Program-made: the position numbers and the translations under genes | Assembly: GCF_002210285.1 (NCBI RefSeq) | Contig: NZ_MWQE01000011.1 | Location: 36,348-100,347 of the forward strand | Source of the DNA: Fibrobacter sp. UWR2 | GTDB lineage: Bacteria; Fibrobacterota; Fibrobacteria; Fibrobacterales; Fibrobacteraceae | Direction: 5' to 3' | Length of the DNA stretch: 64,000 bases | Notes under the pieces: generated by a model | What the model saw: only the letters and a program-made list of their open reading frames with translations | Told to the model about the DNA's origin: nothing | The model's database searches: none | Shown here: piece after piece, positions 37,332-46,642 of the stretch | Layout: the number at the start of each line of letters is the position of its first letter | Position numbering within the stretch: the first letter of the stretch is position 1

Positions 37332-37360
37332 TTGACAGACGTCAAATACTATTCTATAAT
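37332..37360 (+). promoter_or_regulatory. Consensus sigma-70 promoter for tRNA-Lys with an overlapping inverted repeat
   Basis: TTGACA (37332-37337) and TATAAT (37355-37360) are spaced by exactly 17 bases, 21 bases before the tRNA. TTGAC-AGAC-GTCAA is an inverted repeat that covers the -35 box. Confidence 0.85.
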
Positions 37361-37381
37361 TGACCCCGTCCAAGCGACAAT

Positions 37382-37454
<73 letters not shown>

Positions 37455-37456
37455 CG

Positions 37457-37487
37457 AAAACCGTCTCACCCCGAGGCGGTTTTTTTT
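37457..37487 (+). terminator. Terminator after tRNA-Lys
   Basis: The 11-bp stem AAAACCGTCTC/GAGGCGGTTTT, with one G-T pair, has an ACCCC loop and a long T run. Confidence 0.9.
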
Positions 37488-37648
37488 ATAAATTTGCCTT
37501 TTCCGCGTAAAAAAAGCGTTTTGTGAAGTTCGTCATTTAGTAACGGCAAGCACATACGGAATGTAGACAAATTTGCTATTTTTTTCTAACGTTGTGACGT
37601 GCGATAGTGAATGGGGAAAGTATATTTTGTATAATATAAGGGTTTGAT

Positions 37649-38572
37649 ATGAAAGTTGTTTTGCCAGTAGCAGGAAATGGTTTACGCCTTCGTCCTTACA
37701 CGGAGGATCGTCCCAAGTGCCTTTTGCCCTTGGCCGGCAAGACAATTCTTGACTGGATCGTCGAAGACGCCGCCGTCCTCAAGCCCACGGAAACTGTTTT
37801 CATTACCGGCTACAAGGCCGAAAAAGTCGATGAGTACCTGAAGACCAAGCCCGAATGGGGGGCAGTGCGCACGGTGCTGCAGTCCAACCCACAGGGCCTT
37901 GGCGAAGCCATCAGCCTCTCGCTCCCTTACGTGAACGACGACGAGCCGCTCCTGATTATCCTCGGCGACACCCTTTTCGAAGCCGACCTCTCCATTCTGA
38001 ACAACGCCCAGGAAAACATCCTATACACGTACAAGGTCGAAGACCCTAAGCGTTTTGGCGTGGCCGTAATGGGTGAAAACGGCTACATCAGCCGCCTTGT
38101 CGAGAAGCCGCAGGAATTCGTCTCGGACGAGGCCATTGTCGGCATCTACTATATCAAGGACGTGAAGGCCCTGAAAGCGGCCCTCAAGCAGCTCATGGAT
38201 AACGACATCCGCACGAAGGGTGAATTCCAGCTGACCGACGCCCTCGAGATGATGATTGAACAGGGCTGCAAGTTTAAGACCGCACCCGTTTCGCGCTGGC
38301 TCGACTGTGGCCTTGTGGAAACCCTCCTCGAAACGAACGCCCACGTGCTCAAGCGCAACGACAACTCCAAGGACTTTAATGTCCCGGGCGTTGAAATCAT
38401 TCCGCCTTGCTTTATCGGCAAGAACGCCAAGATCCACGCAAGCAAGATTGGCCCGTTCGTTTCCATCGGTGACGACTGCGAAATATCCGGCGTAGAAATC
38501 CGCGATTCCATCGTGTGGAACGGCGTGAAAATTGCCAATGGCAAGGTGAGCAACACCGTCGTCCACAAGTAA
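37649..38572 (+). CDS. NDP-sugar pyrophosphorylase-type nucleotidyltransferase
   Basis: This 307-residue protein shows the nucleotidyltransferase signature VLPVAGNGLRLRPYTEDRPKCLL at the N-terminus, then ILGDTLFEADL, VEKPQEF and WLDCG. A short left-handed beta-helix tail follows (FIGKNAKIHASKIGPFVSIGDDC), as in long RmlA or GlmU-like proteins. It should activate a sugar-1-phosphate with an NTP for polysaccharide synthesis. The exact sugar and nucleotide cannot be told by eye. It stands alone, with a terminator behind it. Confidence 0.85.
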   Translation: MKVVLPVAGNGLRLRPYTEDRPKCLLPLAGKTILDWIVEDAAVLKPTETVFITGYKAEKVDEYLKTKPEWGAVRTVLQSNPQGLGEAISLSLPYVNDDEPLLIILGDTLFEADLSILNNAQENILYTYKVEDPKRFGVAVMGENGYISRLVEKPQEFVSDEAIVGIYYIKDVKALKAALKQLMDNDIRTKGEFQLTDALEMMIEQGCKFKTAPVSRWLDCGLVETLLETNAHVLKRNDNSKDFNVPGVEIIPPCFIGKNAKIHASKIGPFVSIGDDCEISGVEIRDSIVWNGVKIANGKVSNTVVHK

Positions 38573-38590
38573 GGCTTAAATTACGGGATA

Positions 38591-38639
38591 AAACGCCCCG
38601 TCAATAGCAGAAAGCCCCCTTTAGGGGGCGTTTTTTTTA
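38591..38639 (+). terminator. Terminator after the nucleotidyltransferase
   Basis: The inner hairpin GCCCCCTTTAGGGGGC is followed by GTTTTTTTT. An alternative outer pairing AACGCCCC/GGGGCGTT spans the same region. Confidence 0.85.
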
Positions 38640-38730
38640 TGGGTTAAACCAGAATTTACCTTAAAAATCCCAAATGCAGAGTATTTTTCATGACGTATGG
38701 GAGGCAAACCCAATCAACAAAGGAGTAAGA

Positions 38731-39588
38731 ATGAACTTCAAGAAACTTGCCATGGCCCTCTCCATTACGGCAGCCTTCTGCTACATGGGCTGCGAAGATT
38801 CCACGTCGGCGTCTAGTGCCGGCGGGGACGATGACCAGCCGACTCTCTCGAGCGATTCGAAAAGCGGTGATGACGGCCAGAACACCAAGTCCAGCGATTC
38901 CAAGGACAACACCGGTGGCGACGAAAAGACCACCTCTAGCGCGTCCAACGGTGAAGGCGACGGTGGCGGAGCGGCAAGTTCGGGCGATTCTGCTCCCGAG
39001 AGTTCTTCTAGCGTAGGCGGCATGGATCTCCCCATAGACACGACCGGCTATTCCGACCTGATGAAGTGCGATGAGGAAGGTGCAACGCAGGAACAGTACG
39101 GCTTTACAATGACCTGCACCGAAGGCCAGTGGACCGTGGATTCCTCGTCTATCGCCAGCATGATGAACTGCGATACAGACGGCGAAACCAAGGAAACTTT
39201 CGGCGTGGTGATGGTCTGCAAGGATGGCCAGTGGGCCTATGATTCTACGGCGTCTGCTGCTGCCAACGCATGCGACGAAGAAGGTGCCACAAAGACAGAG
39301 ACCATGACTATGGGTACATACGAAATGGAAATGAAGTATACCTGCAAGGATGGCCAATGGCAGATGGACTTCGGCGGCATGGGCGGCATGGAAGGCTGGG
39401 GAGACAGTTCCTTCACGATGCCCGGCGGTGGTATGAACTTCGGCGATTCTAGCTTCACGATGCCCGGCGGAGGTACGGGGGGCTGGGGCGCGAGGGATTC
39501 CAGTGGTGCGTTTTCCGGAGGACGTAGTGATTGGGGTCAATGGCTGAATGATAGGGATTCCTCTAGTACGCAGCCTGCCGGCGAATAA
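38731..39588 (+). CDS. Ser-rich lipoprotein with three Cys-pair repeats
   Basis: This 285-residue protein starts at ATG 38731, preceded by AAAGGAG. The signal ends CYMGC (Cys21, lipobox). An acidic, Ser-rich linker (22-110) is followed by three units of about 40 residues with the pattern C-(D/E)xxG...-C-xxGQW (KCDEEGATQEQ..TCTEGQW, NCDTDGETKET..VCKDGQW, ACDEEGATKTE..TCKDGQW). Each probably closes one disulfide. A Gly/Met/Trp-rich tail has two near-identical copies of SSFTMPGGG. Such modules recur in Fibrobacter surface lipoproteins; function is unknown. Confidence 0.78.
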   Translation: MNFKKLAMALSITAAFCYMGCEDSTSASSAGGDDDQPTLSSDSKSGDDGQNTKSSDSKDNTGGDEKTTSSASNGEGDGGGAASSGDSAPESSSSVGGMDLPIDTTGYSDLMKCDEEGATQEQYGFTMTCTEGQWTVDSSSIASMMNCDTDGETKETFGVVMVCKDGQWAYDSTASAAANACDEEGATKTETMTMGTYEMEMKYTCKDGQWQMDFGGMGGMEGWGDSSFTMPGGGMNFGDSSFTMPGGGTGGWGARDSSGAFSGGRSDWGQWLNDRDSSSTQPAGE

Positions 39589-39608
39589 GTTTCTTTCATA
39601 ACCAACCC

Positions 39609-39638
39609 AAAAGGCCCGCACTCACGTGCGGGTCTTTT
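39609..39638 (+). terminator. Terminator between convergent lipoprotein and glgC genes
   Basis: The stem AAGGCCCGCAC/GTGCGGGTCTT with a TCAC loop ends in T4. It may serve both strands. Confidence 0.8.
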
Positions 39639-39660
39639 CTGTGTTTTTATTAAGCCTTGA

Positions 39661-40911
39661 TTAAGCCTTAATGATCGTATCCTTGGCGAGGACGACGATG
39701 CCGGATTCTGTCACGTGGAAGAGCTTCTTGTCGCGTTCCAGGTCGTAGCCAATCTGGAAGCCGGCCGGGATGTGCAAGCCCTTCTCAATAATTGCCCTGC
39801 GGACCTTGGCGCCCGGGCCAATCGTCACGTTCGGGAACAGTATCGATTCTTCGACAAGAGCATCCTTCTGGATGGACACGCCGGGGGAGAGGATGCTCTT
39901 GACCACGGTGCCGCCACCGATAATGCAGCCCGACGACACGATGGAATCTATGGCGGCACCCTGGTGGGCGCTGCCGTCGCCCGCGAAGAATCGTGCAGGC
40001 GGTTGGTTCCAGTTGAATGTGCGGATAGGCCAGTAGTTGTTATACAAATCGAACGGCGGGTTTTCGGAACACAGGTCCATGTTCGCCTCGAAGAAGGCGT
40101 CGAGCGTTCCCACGTCGCGCCAGTAGCCCTTGGTGCTGGCCTGCTCGCCGCGCACGATGTTCGTGTTGAAGTCGTACACGTAAACGGGGTAGTCCTTGTA
40201 CAGGCTCGGGATGATGTGCTTGCCGAAGTCAGTCGCGCCGCTTGCGGCTCCCTTCATGAGTTCGCGCACCAGGAACTTGCTCGTAAAGATGTAGTTGCCC
40301 ATGCTCGCAAGGCAGTAGCCGGGGTTGCCGGGCATTTCCTTCGGGTTCTTGGGTTTTTCCTCGAAACCGATCATGCGGTTGTCGGCATCCACTTCGATAA
40401 TGCCGAATTCGCGTGCTTCAGAGACGGGCACCGGGATGGCGGCAATCGTAAGCAGAGCTGCGCGGGAGAGGTGGAAATCAATCATCTGGTTGATGTCCAT
40501 CTTGTAAATGTGGTCGCCGCCAAAAATCGCCACCAGGTCGGGGCGCTCGTCCGTAATCAGGTTGATGTTTTGGAAAATGGCGTCTGCCGTACCCTTGTAC
40601 CAGTCATCGCCAGTGCGCATCTGGGCAGGTACGAGGTCCACGTACTGGTCGAGGCTTGCGTTCAGGTTCCATGCGGCCGAGATATGCTTGTTCAGCGAGT
40701 CGCTCTTGAACTGCGTCAAAACCTTGATCTTGAAGATGCCGGAATTGATGAAATTGTTCAAAACGAAGTCGATAATGCGGTAGGTTCCGCCAAAATGGAC
40801 GGCAGGCTTGGCGCGGTCGCGGGTGAGGGGCTGCAGGCGGCTTCCCTGGCCGCCGGCCATGATCATGCAAAGGATGTTCTTCTGGTGTTCCCTAGAATAA
40901 GACCAACTCAT
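39661..40911 (-). CDS. glgC: Glucose-1-phosphate adenylyltransferase
   Basis: This 416-residue enzyme makes ADP-glucose for glycogen. Signatures are MIMAGGQGSRLQPLTRDRAKPAVHFGG, the substrate block FGGDHIYKMD, EFGIIEVD, FEEKP, and YWRDVGTLDAFFEAN. The C-terminal beta-helix carries SSGCIIGGGTVVKSILSPGV. The length matches bacterial GlgC. AGAGG precedes the start. It is divergent from pckG, with a 283-base promoter region between them. Glycogen storage is a known trait of Fibrobacter. Confidence 0.95.
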   Translation of the reverse strand: MSWSYSREHQKNILCMIMAGGQGSRLQPLTRDRAKPAVHFGGTYRIIDFVLNNFINSGIFKIKVLTQFKSDSLNKHISAAWNLNASLDQYVDLVPAQMRTGDDWYKGTADAIFQNINLITDERPDLVAIFGGDHIYKMDINQMIDFHLSRAALLTIAAIPVPVSEAREFGIIEVDADNRMIGFEEKPKNPKEMPGNPGYCLASMGNYIFTSKFLVRELMKGAASGATDFGKHIIPSLYKDYPVYVYDFNTNIVRGEQASTKGYWRDVGTLDAFFEANMDLCSENPPFDLYNNYWPIRTFNWNQPPARFFAGDGSAHQGAAIDSIVSSGCIIGGGTVVKSILSPGVSIQKDALVEESILFPNVTIGPGAKVRRAIIEKGLHIPAGFQIGYDLERDKKLFHVTESGIVVLAKDTIIKA

Positions 40912-41194
40912 ATAACCTCTTGTGTAACTCGGAGTTACCTATTCAACATATACATGCGTAATCTACGTTTTTTTCCATGAAAATGTAAACTTTTTTCTTA
41001 AAAAGTCAAAAAAAATGCCAAATACCGATGGGGCATTTTCAGGTGCAAATTCGGGCAGACCGGTAGTGGCGGATGGTCGTGTGTTTTTGGGCGAAAAATT
41101 TCATGCCACCCCTGCAACTCAAATCTATTTTTTTGTAAATTTTACCGCGTTCGAAATTATCGAAACTTAACGTTAAACCAAACAGGAGCTCATA

Positions 41195-43057
41195 ATGAGT
41201 CTTACCCTTAACGATATCAAGCACCCGAAGATCAGTACTTGGGTGAATGAAATGATTGCCATGTGCGAACCGGACAACGTCGTTGTCGTTGACGGCTCCA
41301 AGGAAGAATACGATGCCCTCATGCAGAAGTGCGTCAAGGCCGGCCTCGCCACGAAGCTCGCCAAGAAGGAAAACTGCTACCTGTTCCGTTCTCTCCCGTC
41401 TGACGTGGCCCGCGTCGAATCCCGAACCTTCATTTCCTCTGTGAAGGAAGAAGATGCAGGTCCGACCAACCACTGGATCGACCCGTCTGAACTCAAGCAG
41501 ACGATGCGTAAGCTCTATAAGGGTTGTATGCACGGCCGTACCATGTACGTGATTCCGTTCTGCATGGGCCCGCTCGGCTCCCCGATTTCCAAGAACGGTA
41601 TCGAAGTCACGGACTCCGAATACGTTGTTCTCAACATGGACATCATGACTCGCGCCGGTAAGAAGGTTCTCGACATCTTCAATGCAGACGTGAACGCTGA
41701 ATTCGTTCCGTGCCTCCACTCCGTTGGTAAGCCGCTCCGCGAATGCGAAAGCGACAACGGCATCTGGCCCTGCGCTGACGTTGAATACAAGTACATCACT
41801 CAGTTCCCCGAAGAACGCCTCATTTGGTCCTACGGTTCGGGCTACGGTGGAAACGCTCTTCTCGGTAAGAAGTGCTTCGCTCTCCGTATCGCTACCGTTC
41901 TCGCTCGCGACGAAGGCTGGCTCGCTGAACACATGCTCATCCTCAAGCTCACGAACCCGAAGGGCGAAGTCAAGTACGTGACTGGCGCCTTCCCGTCTGC
42001 TTGCGGTAAGACGAACCTCGCCATGCTCATCCCGACTATCCCGGGCTGGAAGGTCGAAACCATCGGTGACGACATTGCATGGATGAAGTTTGGTAAGGAT
42101 GGCCGTCTCTACGCTATCAACCCGGAAGCCGGTTTCTTCGGCGTTGCCCCGGGTACTTCTGCAGAATCCAACAAGAACGCTCTTATCTCTGCAGAAAAGA
42201 ACACCATTTACACCAACTGCGCCCTCACTGAAGACGGCGACATCTGGTGGGAAGGCATCGGCTACCCGGCTAAGGGCAAGCTCGTCGACTGGAAGGGCAA
42301 GACCCGTGACGCTCTCCCGAAGGACAAGGCTCCCAAGGGCGAAGAAATGGCTCACCCGAACGCTCGCTTCACCGCTCCGGCTCATCAGTGCCCCTGCATT
42401 GCTAAGGAATGGGAAGATCCTGCTGGCGTGCCTATCTCTGCAATCCTCTTCGGTGGCCGTCGTCCGTCCACCATTCCTCTGGTTCACCAGTCCCTCAGCT
42501 GGAACCACGGCGTGTTCCTCGGCTCCATCGTGGGTTCCGAAATCACGGCTGCCTCTACGATTGACGCCTCTCAGGTCGGTAAGATCCGTCGCGACCCGTT
42601 CGCCATCCTCCCGTTCTGCGGCTACAACATGGGTGACTACTTCAAGCACTGGATCGAAATCGGCAAGAAGTCCACTGAAGACAAGCTTCCGAAGATCTTC
42701 TACGTGAACTGGTTCCGCAAGGATGCCAACAACGAGAAGCTCCCGGGTGGCTTCATGTGGCCGGGTTACGGCGACAACAGCCGCGTGCTCGCTTGGATCT
42801 TCGACCGCTGCAACGGTGTTGACAACGCTGTCGAAACTCCGATCGGTTACATGCCGAAGGAAGGCGCCATCAATACTGATGGTCTCGCTGACTACTATAA
42901 GGAAACTCTCCCGCAGATCACGAAGGTTGACGTGGAAGGCTGGAAGAAGGAACTCGCTGACGTTAAGGAAAATCACTATCCGAAGTTCGGCAAGCACCTC
43001 CCGAAGGAACTCTCCGAAATCATCGACATGATCCAGGATCGCCTTAACAAGGCATAA
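41195..43057 (+). CDS. pckG: Phosphoenolpyruvate carboxykinase (GTP)
   Basis: This 620-residue protein has the size of the GTP-dependent family. The P-loop kinase motif is FPSACGKTN (about 265-273). [22 protein letters not shown] and [11 protein letters not shown] are family blocks, as is [12 protein letters not shown] (about 425). In succinate-forming fermenters it runs toward oxaloacetate, fixing CO2 onto PEP. The gene has strongly biased, uniform codons (GCT, CTC, AAG), a mark of high expression, and AGGAG before the start. Confidence 0.95.
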   Translation: MSLTLNDIKHPKISTWVNEMIAMCEPDNVVVVDGSKEEYDALMQKCVKAGLATKLAKKENCYLFRSLPSDVARVESRTFISSVKEEDAGPTNHWIDPSELKQTMRKLYKGCMHGRTMYVIPFCMGPLGSPISKNGIEVTDSEYVVLNMDIMTRAGKKVLDIFNADVNAEFVPCLHSVGKPLRECESDNGIWPCADVEYKYITQFPEERLIWSYGSGYGGNALLGKKCFALRIATVLARDEGWLAEHMLILKLTNPKGEVKYVTGAFPSACGKTNLAMLIPTIPGWKVETIGDDIAWMKFGKDGRLYAINPEAGFFGVAPGTSAESNKNALISAEKNTIYTNCALTEDGDIWWEGIGYPAKGKLVDWKGKTRDALPKDKAPKGEEMAHPNARFTAPAHQCPCIAKEWEDPAGVPISAILFGGRRPSTIPLVHQSLSWNHGVFLGSIVGSEITAASTIDASQVGKIRRDPFAILPFCGYNMGDYFKHWIEIGKKSTEDKLPKIFYVNWFRKDANNEKLPGGFMWPGYGDNSRVLAWIFDRCNGVDNAVETPIGYMPKEGAINTDGLADYYKETLPQITKVDVEGWKKELADVKENHYPKFGKHLPKELSEIIDMIQDRLNKA

Positions 43058-43077
43058 TTAGTCTCCTTAAGGAACTT

Positions 43078-43117
43078 AAAAATCCCTGCTACCATCAATG
43101 GTGGCGGGGATTTTTAT
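43078..43117 (+). terminator. Terminator after pckG
   Basis: The long stem AAAATCCCTGC.ACCA/TGGT.GCGGGGATTTTT, with a short loop, ends in a T-rich tail. Confidence 0.88.
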
Positions 43118-43202
43118 TTTGCATCAGGTAGGTAGATTGCGAGAATTTCTATCTTTGCATTGTTCAAAATTTCAAGTGACTATGTCACAGGATTAGATAA
43201 AC

Positions 43203-44711
43203 ATGGCAATGCAAGACATGAATGACCAGGTGCAGGCTCGTTTGGCGAAGCTTGCGAAGTTCAAGGAAATGGGCATCGAGGCCTATCCGCACAAGTTCAA
43301 CCGCACGCACGATTCCAAGATGCTCAAGGAAAACAAGGAAGCCCTGATGGCATCGGGCGAAGAAGTCGCCTTCGCTGGTCGCGTGGTCCGTTTTAACCGC
43401 AAGGGAAAGATGTGCTTTATGCACCTGAAGGACCGCTATGGCCGCCTGCAGGTGGTTTGCGCCCGCGACGAGGTGGGCGAGGAAAACTACGAAGTCGTCA
43501 AGATGACCGACCTCGGTGACTTTATCGGCGTGAACGGCTTCATGTTCGAGACGCAGACGGGCGAGTACTCCGTGCACGTGAAGAAGGTGACTATGCTCAG
43601 TAAGGCCGTGCGCCCGCTTCCGGTCGCGAAGGAAAAGGTGGACGAGAACGGCAACAAGGTCGTGTTCAACGAGTTTGCCGACGTGGATACCCGCTACCGC
43701 CAGCGCTACATCGACATGGCCCTGAACGACGACGTGAAGGACGTGTTCATCAAGCGCTTCAAGATTCTGCAGGCTATCCGCGAATACCTCATCGAGAAGG
43801 GCTTTATCGAGGTCGAGACCCCGACGCTCCAGCCGATTTACGGTGGCGCGAACGCCCGCCCGTTCACCACGCACCACAACGCCTGCGACATGACGCTCTA
43901 CCTGCGCGTGGCTCCGGAACTTTACCTGAAGCGCTGCATCGTGGGCGGCATGGAAAAGGTTTTCGAATTCTCCAAGAATTTCCGTAACGAAGGCATGGAC
44001 CGTACCCACAGCCCGGAATTCACCGGCCTCGAATTCTACGAAGCCTACGCCGACTACAACGACATGATGGTCCACTTCGAGAACATCTACGAACGTGCCT
44101 GCATTGCCGCTAACGGCACCACCAAGATTGACTACCAGGGCAAGGAAATCGACTTCAAGGCCCCGTGGCCCCGCTACAGCATGATCGAGGCTATCGAGAA
44201 GTTCGGTGGCCTGAAGGTCAATGAAATGAGCGACGACGACATCAAGAACAAGATGGAAGAACTCGGCGGTCACCTCGACGGCGAATTCAGCCGCGGCCGC
44301 GGTATCCTCGAACTGTTCGAGCTCACCGTGGAAGACAAGCTCATCCAGCCGACGTTCATCAAGGACATGCCGACCGAAAGTACCCCGCTCTGCAAGAAGC
44401 ACCGTACCATCGAAGGGCTCATCGAACAGTTCGAGCCGTACGCTAACGGATGGGAACTGGGCAACGCCTATACCGAACTTAACGACCCCATCCGTCAGCG
44501 TGAGCTCCTGGAAGACCAGGTGCGCCGCGGCCGCGGTGGTGAAGGCGAAACGCACCCGATGGACGAAAACTTCATGCACGCGATCGAATCCGGCCTGCCG
44601 CCTACGGGTGGCGTGGGCTTCGGCATCGACCGCATGGTCATGCTGCTTACGAACCAGCAGACCATCCGCGACGTGCAGCTGTTCCCGCTCATGAAACCGG
44701 AGACCTGCTAA
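43203..44711 (+). CDS. lysS: Lysyl-tRNA synthetase, class II
   Basis: This 502-residue protein has an N-terminal OB-fold (about 55-160) followed by the class II core. Motif 1 leads through IEVETPTLQPIYGGANARPF, motif 2 is FEFSKNFRNEGMDRTHSPEFT, and motif 3 is GGVGFGIDRMVMLL near the C-terminus. It charges tRNA-Lys in the cytoplasm. lolC begins three bases after its stop, so it heads a lysS-lolC-lolD run; this pairing is seen in other bacteria too. Confidence 0.96.
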   Translation: MAMQDMNDQVQARLAKLAKFKEMGIEAYPHKFNRTHDSKMLKENKEALMASGEEVAFAGRVVRFNRKGKMCFMHLKDRYGRLQVVCARDEVGEENYEVVKMTDLGDFIGVNGFMFETQTGEYSVHVKKVTMLSKAVRPLPVAKEKVDENGNKVVFNEFADVDTRYRQRYIDMALNDDVKDVFIKRFKILQAIREYLIEKGFIEVETPTLQPIYGGANARPFTTHHNACDMTLYLRVAPELYLKRCIVGGMEKVFEFSKNFRNEGMDRTHSPEFTGLEFYEAYADYNDMMVHFENIYERACIAANGTTKIDYQGKEIDFKAPWPRYSMIEAIEKFGGLKVNEMSDDDIKNKMEELGGHLDGEFSRGRGILELFELTVEDKLIQPTFIKDMPTESTPLCKKHRTIEGLIEQFEPYANGWELGNAYTELNDPIRQRELLEDQVRRGRGGEGETHPMDENFMHAIESGLPPTGGVGFGIDRMVMLLTNQQTIRDVQLFPLMKPETC

Positions 44712-44714
44712 CTG

Positions 44715-45959
44715 ATGAACAAGCTGGAATGGCTAATCGCCTGGCGTTACCTGGGGGCTCAGCGCAAGAGTCTCTTCGTCTCGCTTATCGGCATCTTCAG
44801 TATGCTCGGTGTATCCATCGGCGTGTTCGCGCTGGTGGTCGCGCTTGCTGCGGTCAACGGCTTCGAGGAAGAGGTCACCGCCCAGATGATAGGGAAGGAC
44901 GCTCACCTCGAAATCATGTCGTACAACGGCGAGCCTATCGCGAGCTACGACAGCCTTACCCGCGAGGCCAAGTCCCGCGATTCGAACATCGTGGCCTCGT
45001 CGCCGTTCATCATCTACAAGGTGGGCATCAGCTCCAAGAAGGTGAACGACGGTATTGTAATCTACGGCATCGACGCCGAGAGCGCGAAGGGCGTGACCGA
45101 CATCTACAAGTACATCAAGTGGGGCGAGTATTCCGTCGATAGCCTGGAAGACCTCACGGGCAAGGTCCGTCCGGGAATCATCCTCGGCTCGGGGCTTGCG
45201 AACCGCCTTCGCGTGGTGGTGGGCGACAAGCTCGTGCTGCAACTGTTCCAGAGCCCGGACGAGGCGCTCGGCTCGGGCCCCAAGATGATGATGTGCGTGG
45301 TGAGCGGCATCTTCGAGACGGGCACTTACGAGTACGATGGCAACCTGGCCTACATCGGGCTCAAGGAAATGCAGAAGTTGCTCGGTATTGGCGATGCGGT
45401 CATGGGCATCCAGTTCCGCATCAAGGACCACTGGAAGGCGGGCGATGCGGCCTACGACATGAGCCAGTGGCTTACGTACCCGTACTACTCGATGGACTGG
45501 AAGGCGAAGAACATTACGCTCCTCAAGTGGATGAACTACGAGAAGTTCATCGTGGCGGCGGTCATCTGCCTCATCATCCTCGTGGCTGCGTTCAACATCA
45601 TCAGTTCCCTCATCATGGTCGTCATCGACAAGACGAAGGAAATCGGCATCCTCCGCAGCATGGGCTTCAGCAAGGCGGGCATCATGCGCGTGTTCATGCT
45701 CATGGGTAGCTTTATCGGCGTGGGCGGTACGATTGCCGGCGGTACTGTCGGGCTTGTGCTCTGCAAGCTGCAGGAGGCCTACCACTTCATCACGCTTCCG
45801 GGCGATGTCTACGTGATTCCGTACTTCCCGATTTCTGTGCACCTGATCGATGTCGTTCTTATTTTCGTTATTGGCATTGCGCTTTGCGTGCTGGCGACGC
45901 TGTTGCCGGCCTGGAAGGCGAGCAGGCTTGACCCTGTAGGAGCGATTAGGCATGAGTAG
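44715..45959 (+). CDS. lolC: LolC/LolE-type ABC transporter permease
   Basis: This 414-residue protein has one N-terminal helix (about 20-45), a large periplasmic domain (to about 275), then three helices (about 278-300, 320-350, 375-400). The opening LEWLIAWRYLGAQRKSLFVSLIGIFSMLGVSIGVFAL is typical of LolC/E, as is the closing LLPAWKASRLDPVGAIRHE. With LolD it moves lipoproteins from the inner membrane to the LolA carrier. A single permease suggests a LolF-like homodimer. Its stop overlaps lolD by eight bases. Confidence 0.9.
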   Translation: MNKLEWLIAWRYLGAQRKSLFVSLIGIFSMLGVSIGVFALVVALAAVNGFEEEVTAQMIGKDAHLEIMSYNGEPIASYDSLTREAKSRDSNIVASSPFIIYKVGISSKKVNDGIVIYGIDAESAKGVTDIYKYIKWGEYSVDSLEDLTGKVRPGIILGSGLANRLRVVVGDKLVLQLFQSPDEALGSGPKMMMCVVSGIFETGTYEYDGNLAYIGLKEMQKLLGIGDAVMGIQFRIKDHWKAGDAAYDMSQWLTYPYYSMDWKAKNITLLKWMNYEKFIVAAVICLIILVAAFNIISSLIMVVIDKTKEIGILRSMGFSKAGIMRVFMLMGSFIGVGGTIAGGTVGLVLCKLQEAYHFITLPGDVYVIPYFPISVHLIDVVLIFVIGIALCVLATLLPAWKASRLDPVGAIRHE

Positions 45960-46632
45960 TTTATTGCAGACAGTCGACCTCCGTCGCGTGTTCTCCGAGA
46001 CGGGCGAACAGCTCGAGATTTTGAAGGGTGTGAACTTCTCGATGGAAGAGGGCGAACTCGTTGCCCTCACCGGGTCTTCGGGCTCGGGCAAGTCGACGTT
46101 CCTGAACCTCGTGGGCATGCTCGACACGCCGACCTCGGGCGAGATTCTTTTCAAGGGCAAGGCGCTCTCGAAGTTCAATAGCGACGAGCGCGATGCGTAC
46201 CACCGCTTCAAGGTGGGTTTCGTGTTCCAGTTCCACCACTTGCTCAGCGAGTTTACCGCCATCGAGAACGTGTGCGTTCCGGGCCGTATTGCGGGCAAGT
46301 CCGAGAAGGAATGCCGCGAACGTGCGGAGATGCTGTTGGAAACGGTGGGCCTCAAGGATCGCCTCAAGCACTTGCCGCGTGAACTCAGTGGCGGTGAACG
46401 CCAGCGCATTGCGATTGCGCGTGCGCTCATGAACCACCCGGACTTGGTGCTTGCCGACGAACCGAGCGGCAACCTTGACGAGGCGAATTCGGCGCGACTG
46501 AATGAACTCTTCGGCGAATTGAACGAAAAGTTTAACCAGGCTTTCCTGATTGTCACGCACGACGAAAAATTGGCTAGTTTTGCAAAACGCCGCGTGGTAA
46601 TGCACAACGGCTTGATTCAGGATATCGGATAG
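45952..46632 (+). CDS. lolD: Lipoprotein-releasing ABC transporter ATPase LolD
   Basis: This 226-residue protein has Walker A GSSGSGKST, Q-loop FVFQFHHLLSEFTAIENV, signature LSGGERQRIAIARAL, Walker B LVLADEPSGNLD and H-loop IVTHD. The 'FQFHHLL.EF.A.eNV' stretch is the LolD subgroup mark. It powers lipoprotein release with the overlapping lolC product. clpC starts 10 bases downstream. Confidence 0.94.
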   Translation: MSSLLQTVDLRRVFSETGEQLEILKGVNFSMEEGELVALTGSSGSGKSTFLNLVGMLDTPTSGEILFKGKALSKFNSDERDAYHRFKVGFVFQFHHLLSEFTAIENVCVPGRIAGKSEKECRERAEMLLETVGLKDRLKHLPRELSGGERQRIAIARALMNHPDLVLADEPSGNLDEANSARLNELFGELNEKFNQAFLIVTHDEKLASFAKRRVVMHNGLIQDIG

Positions 46633-46642
46633 GAGGTCTTAT

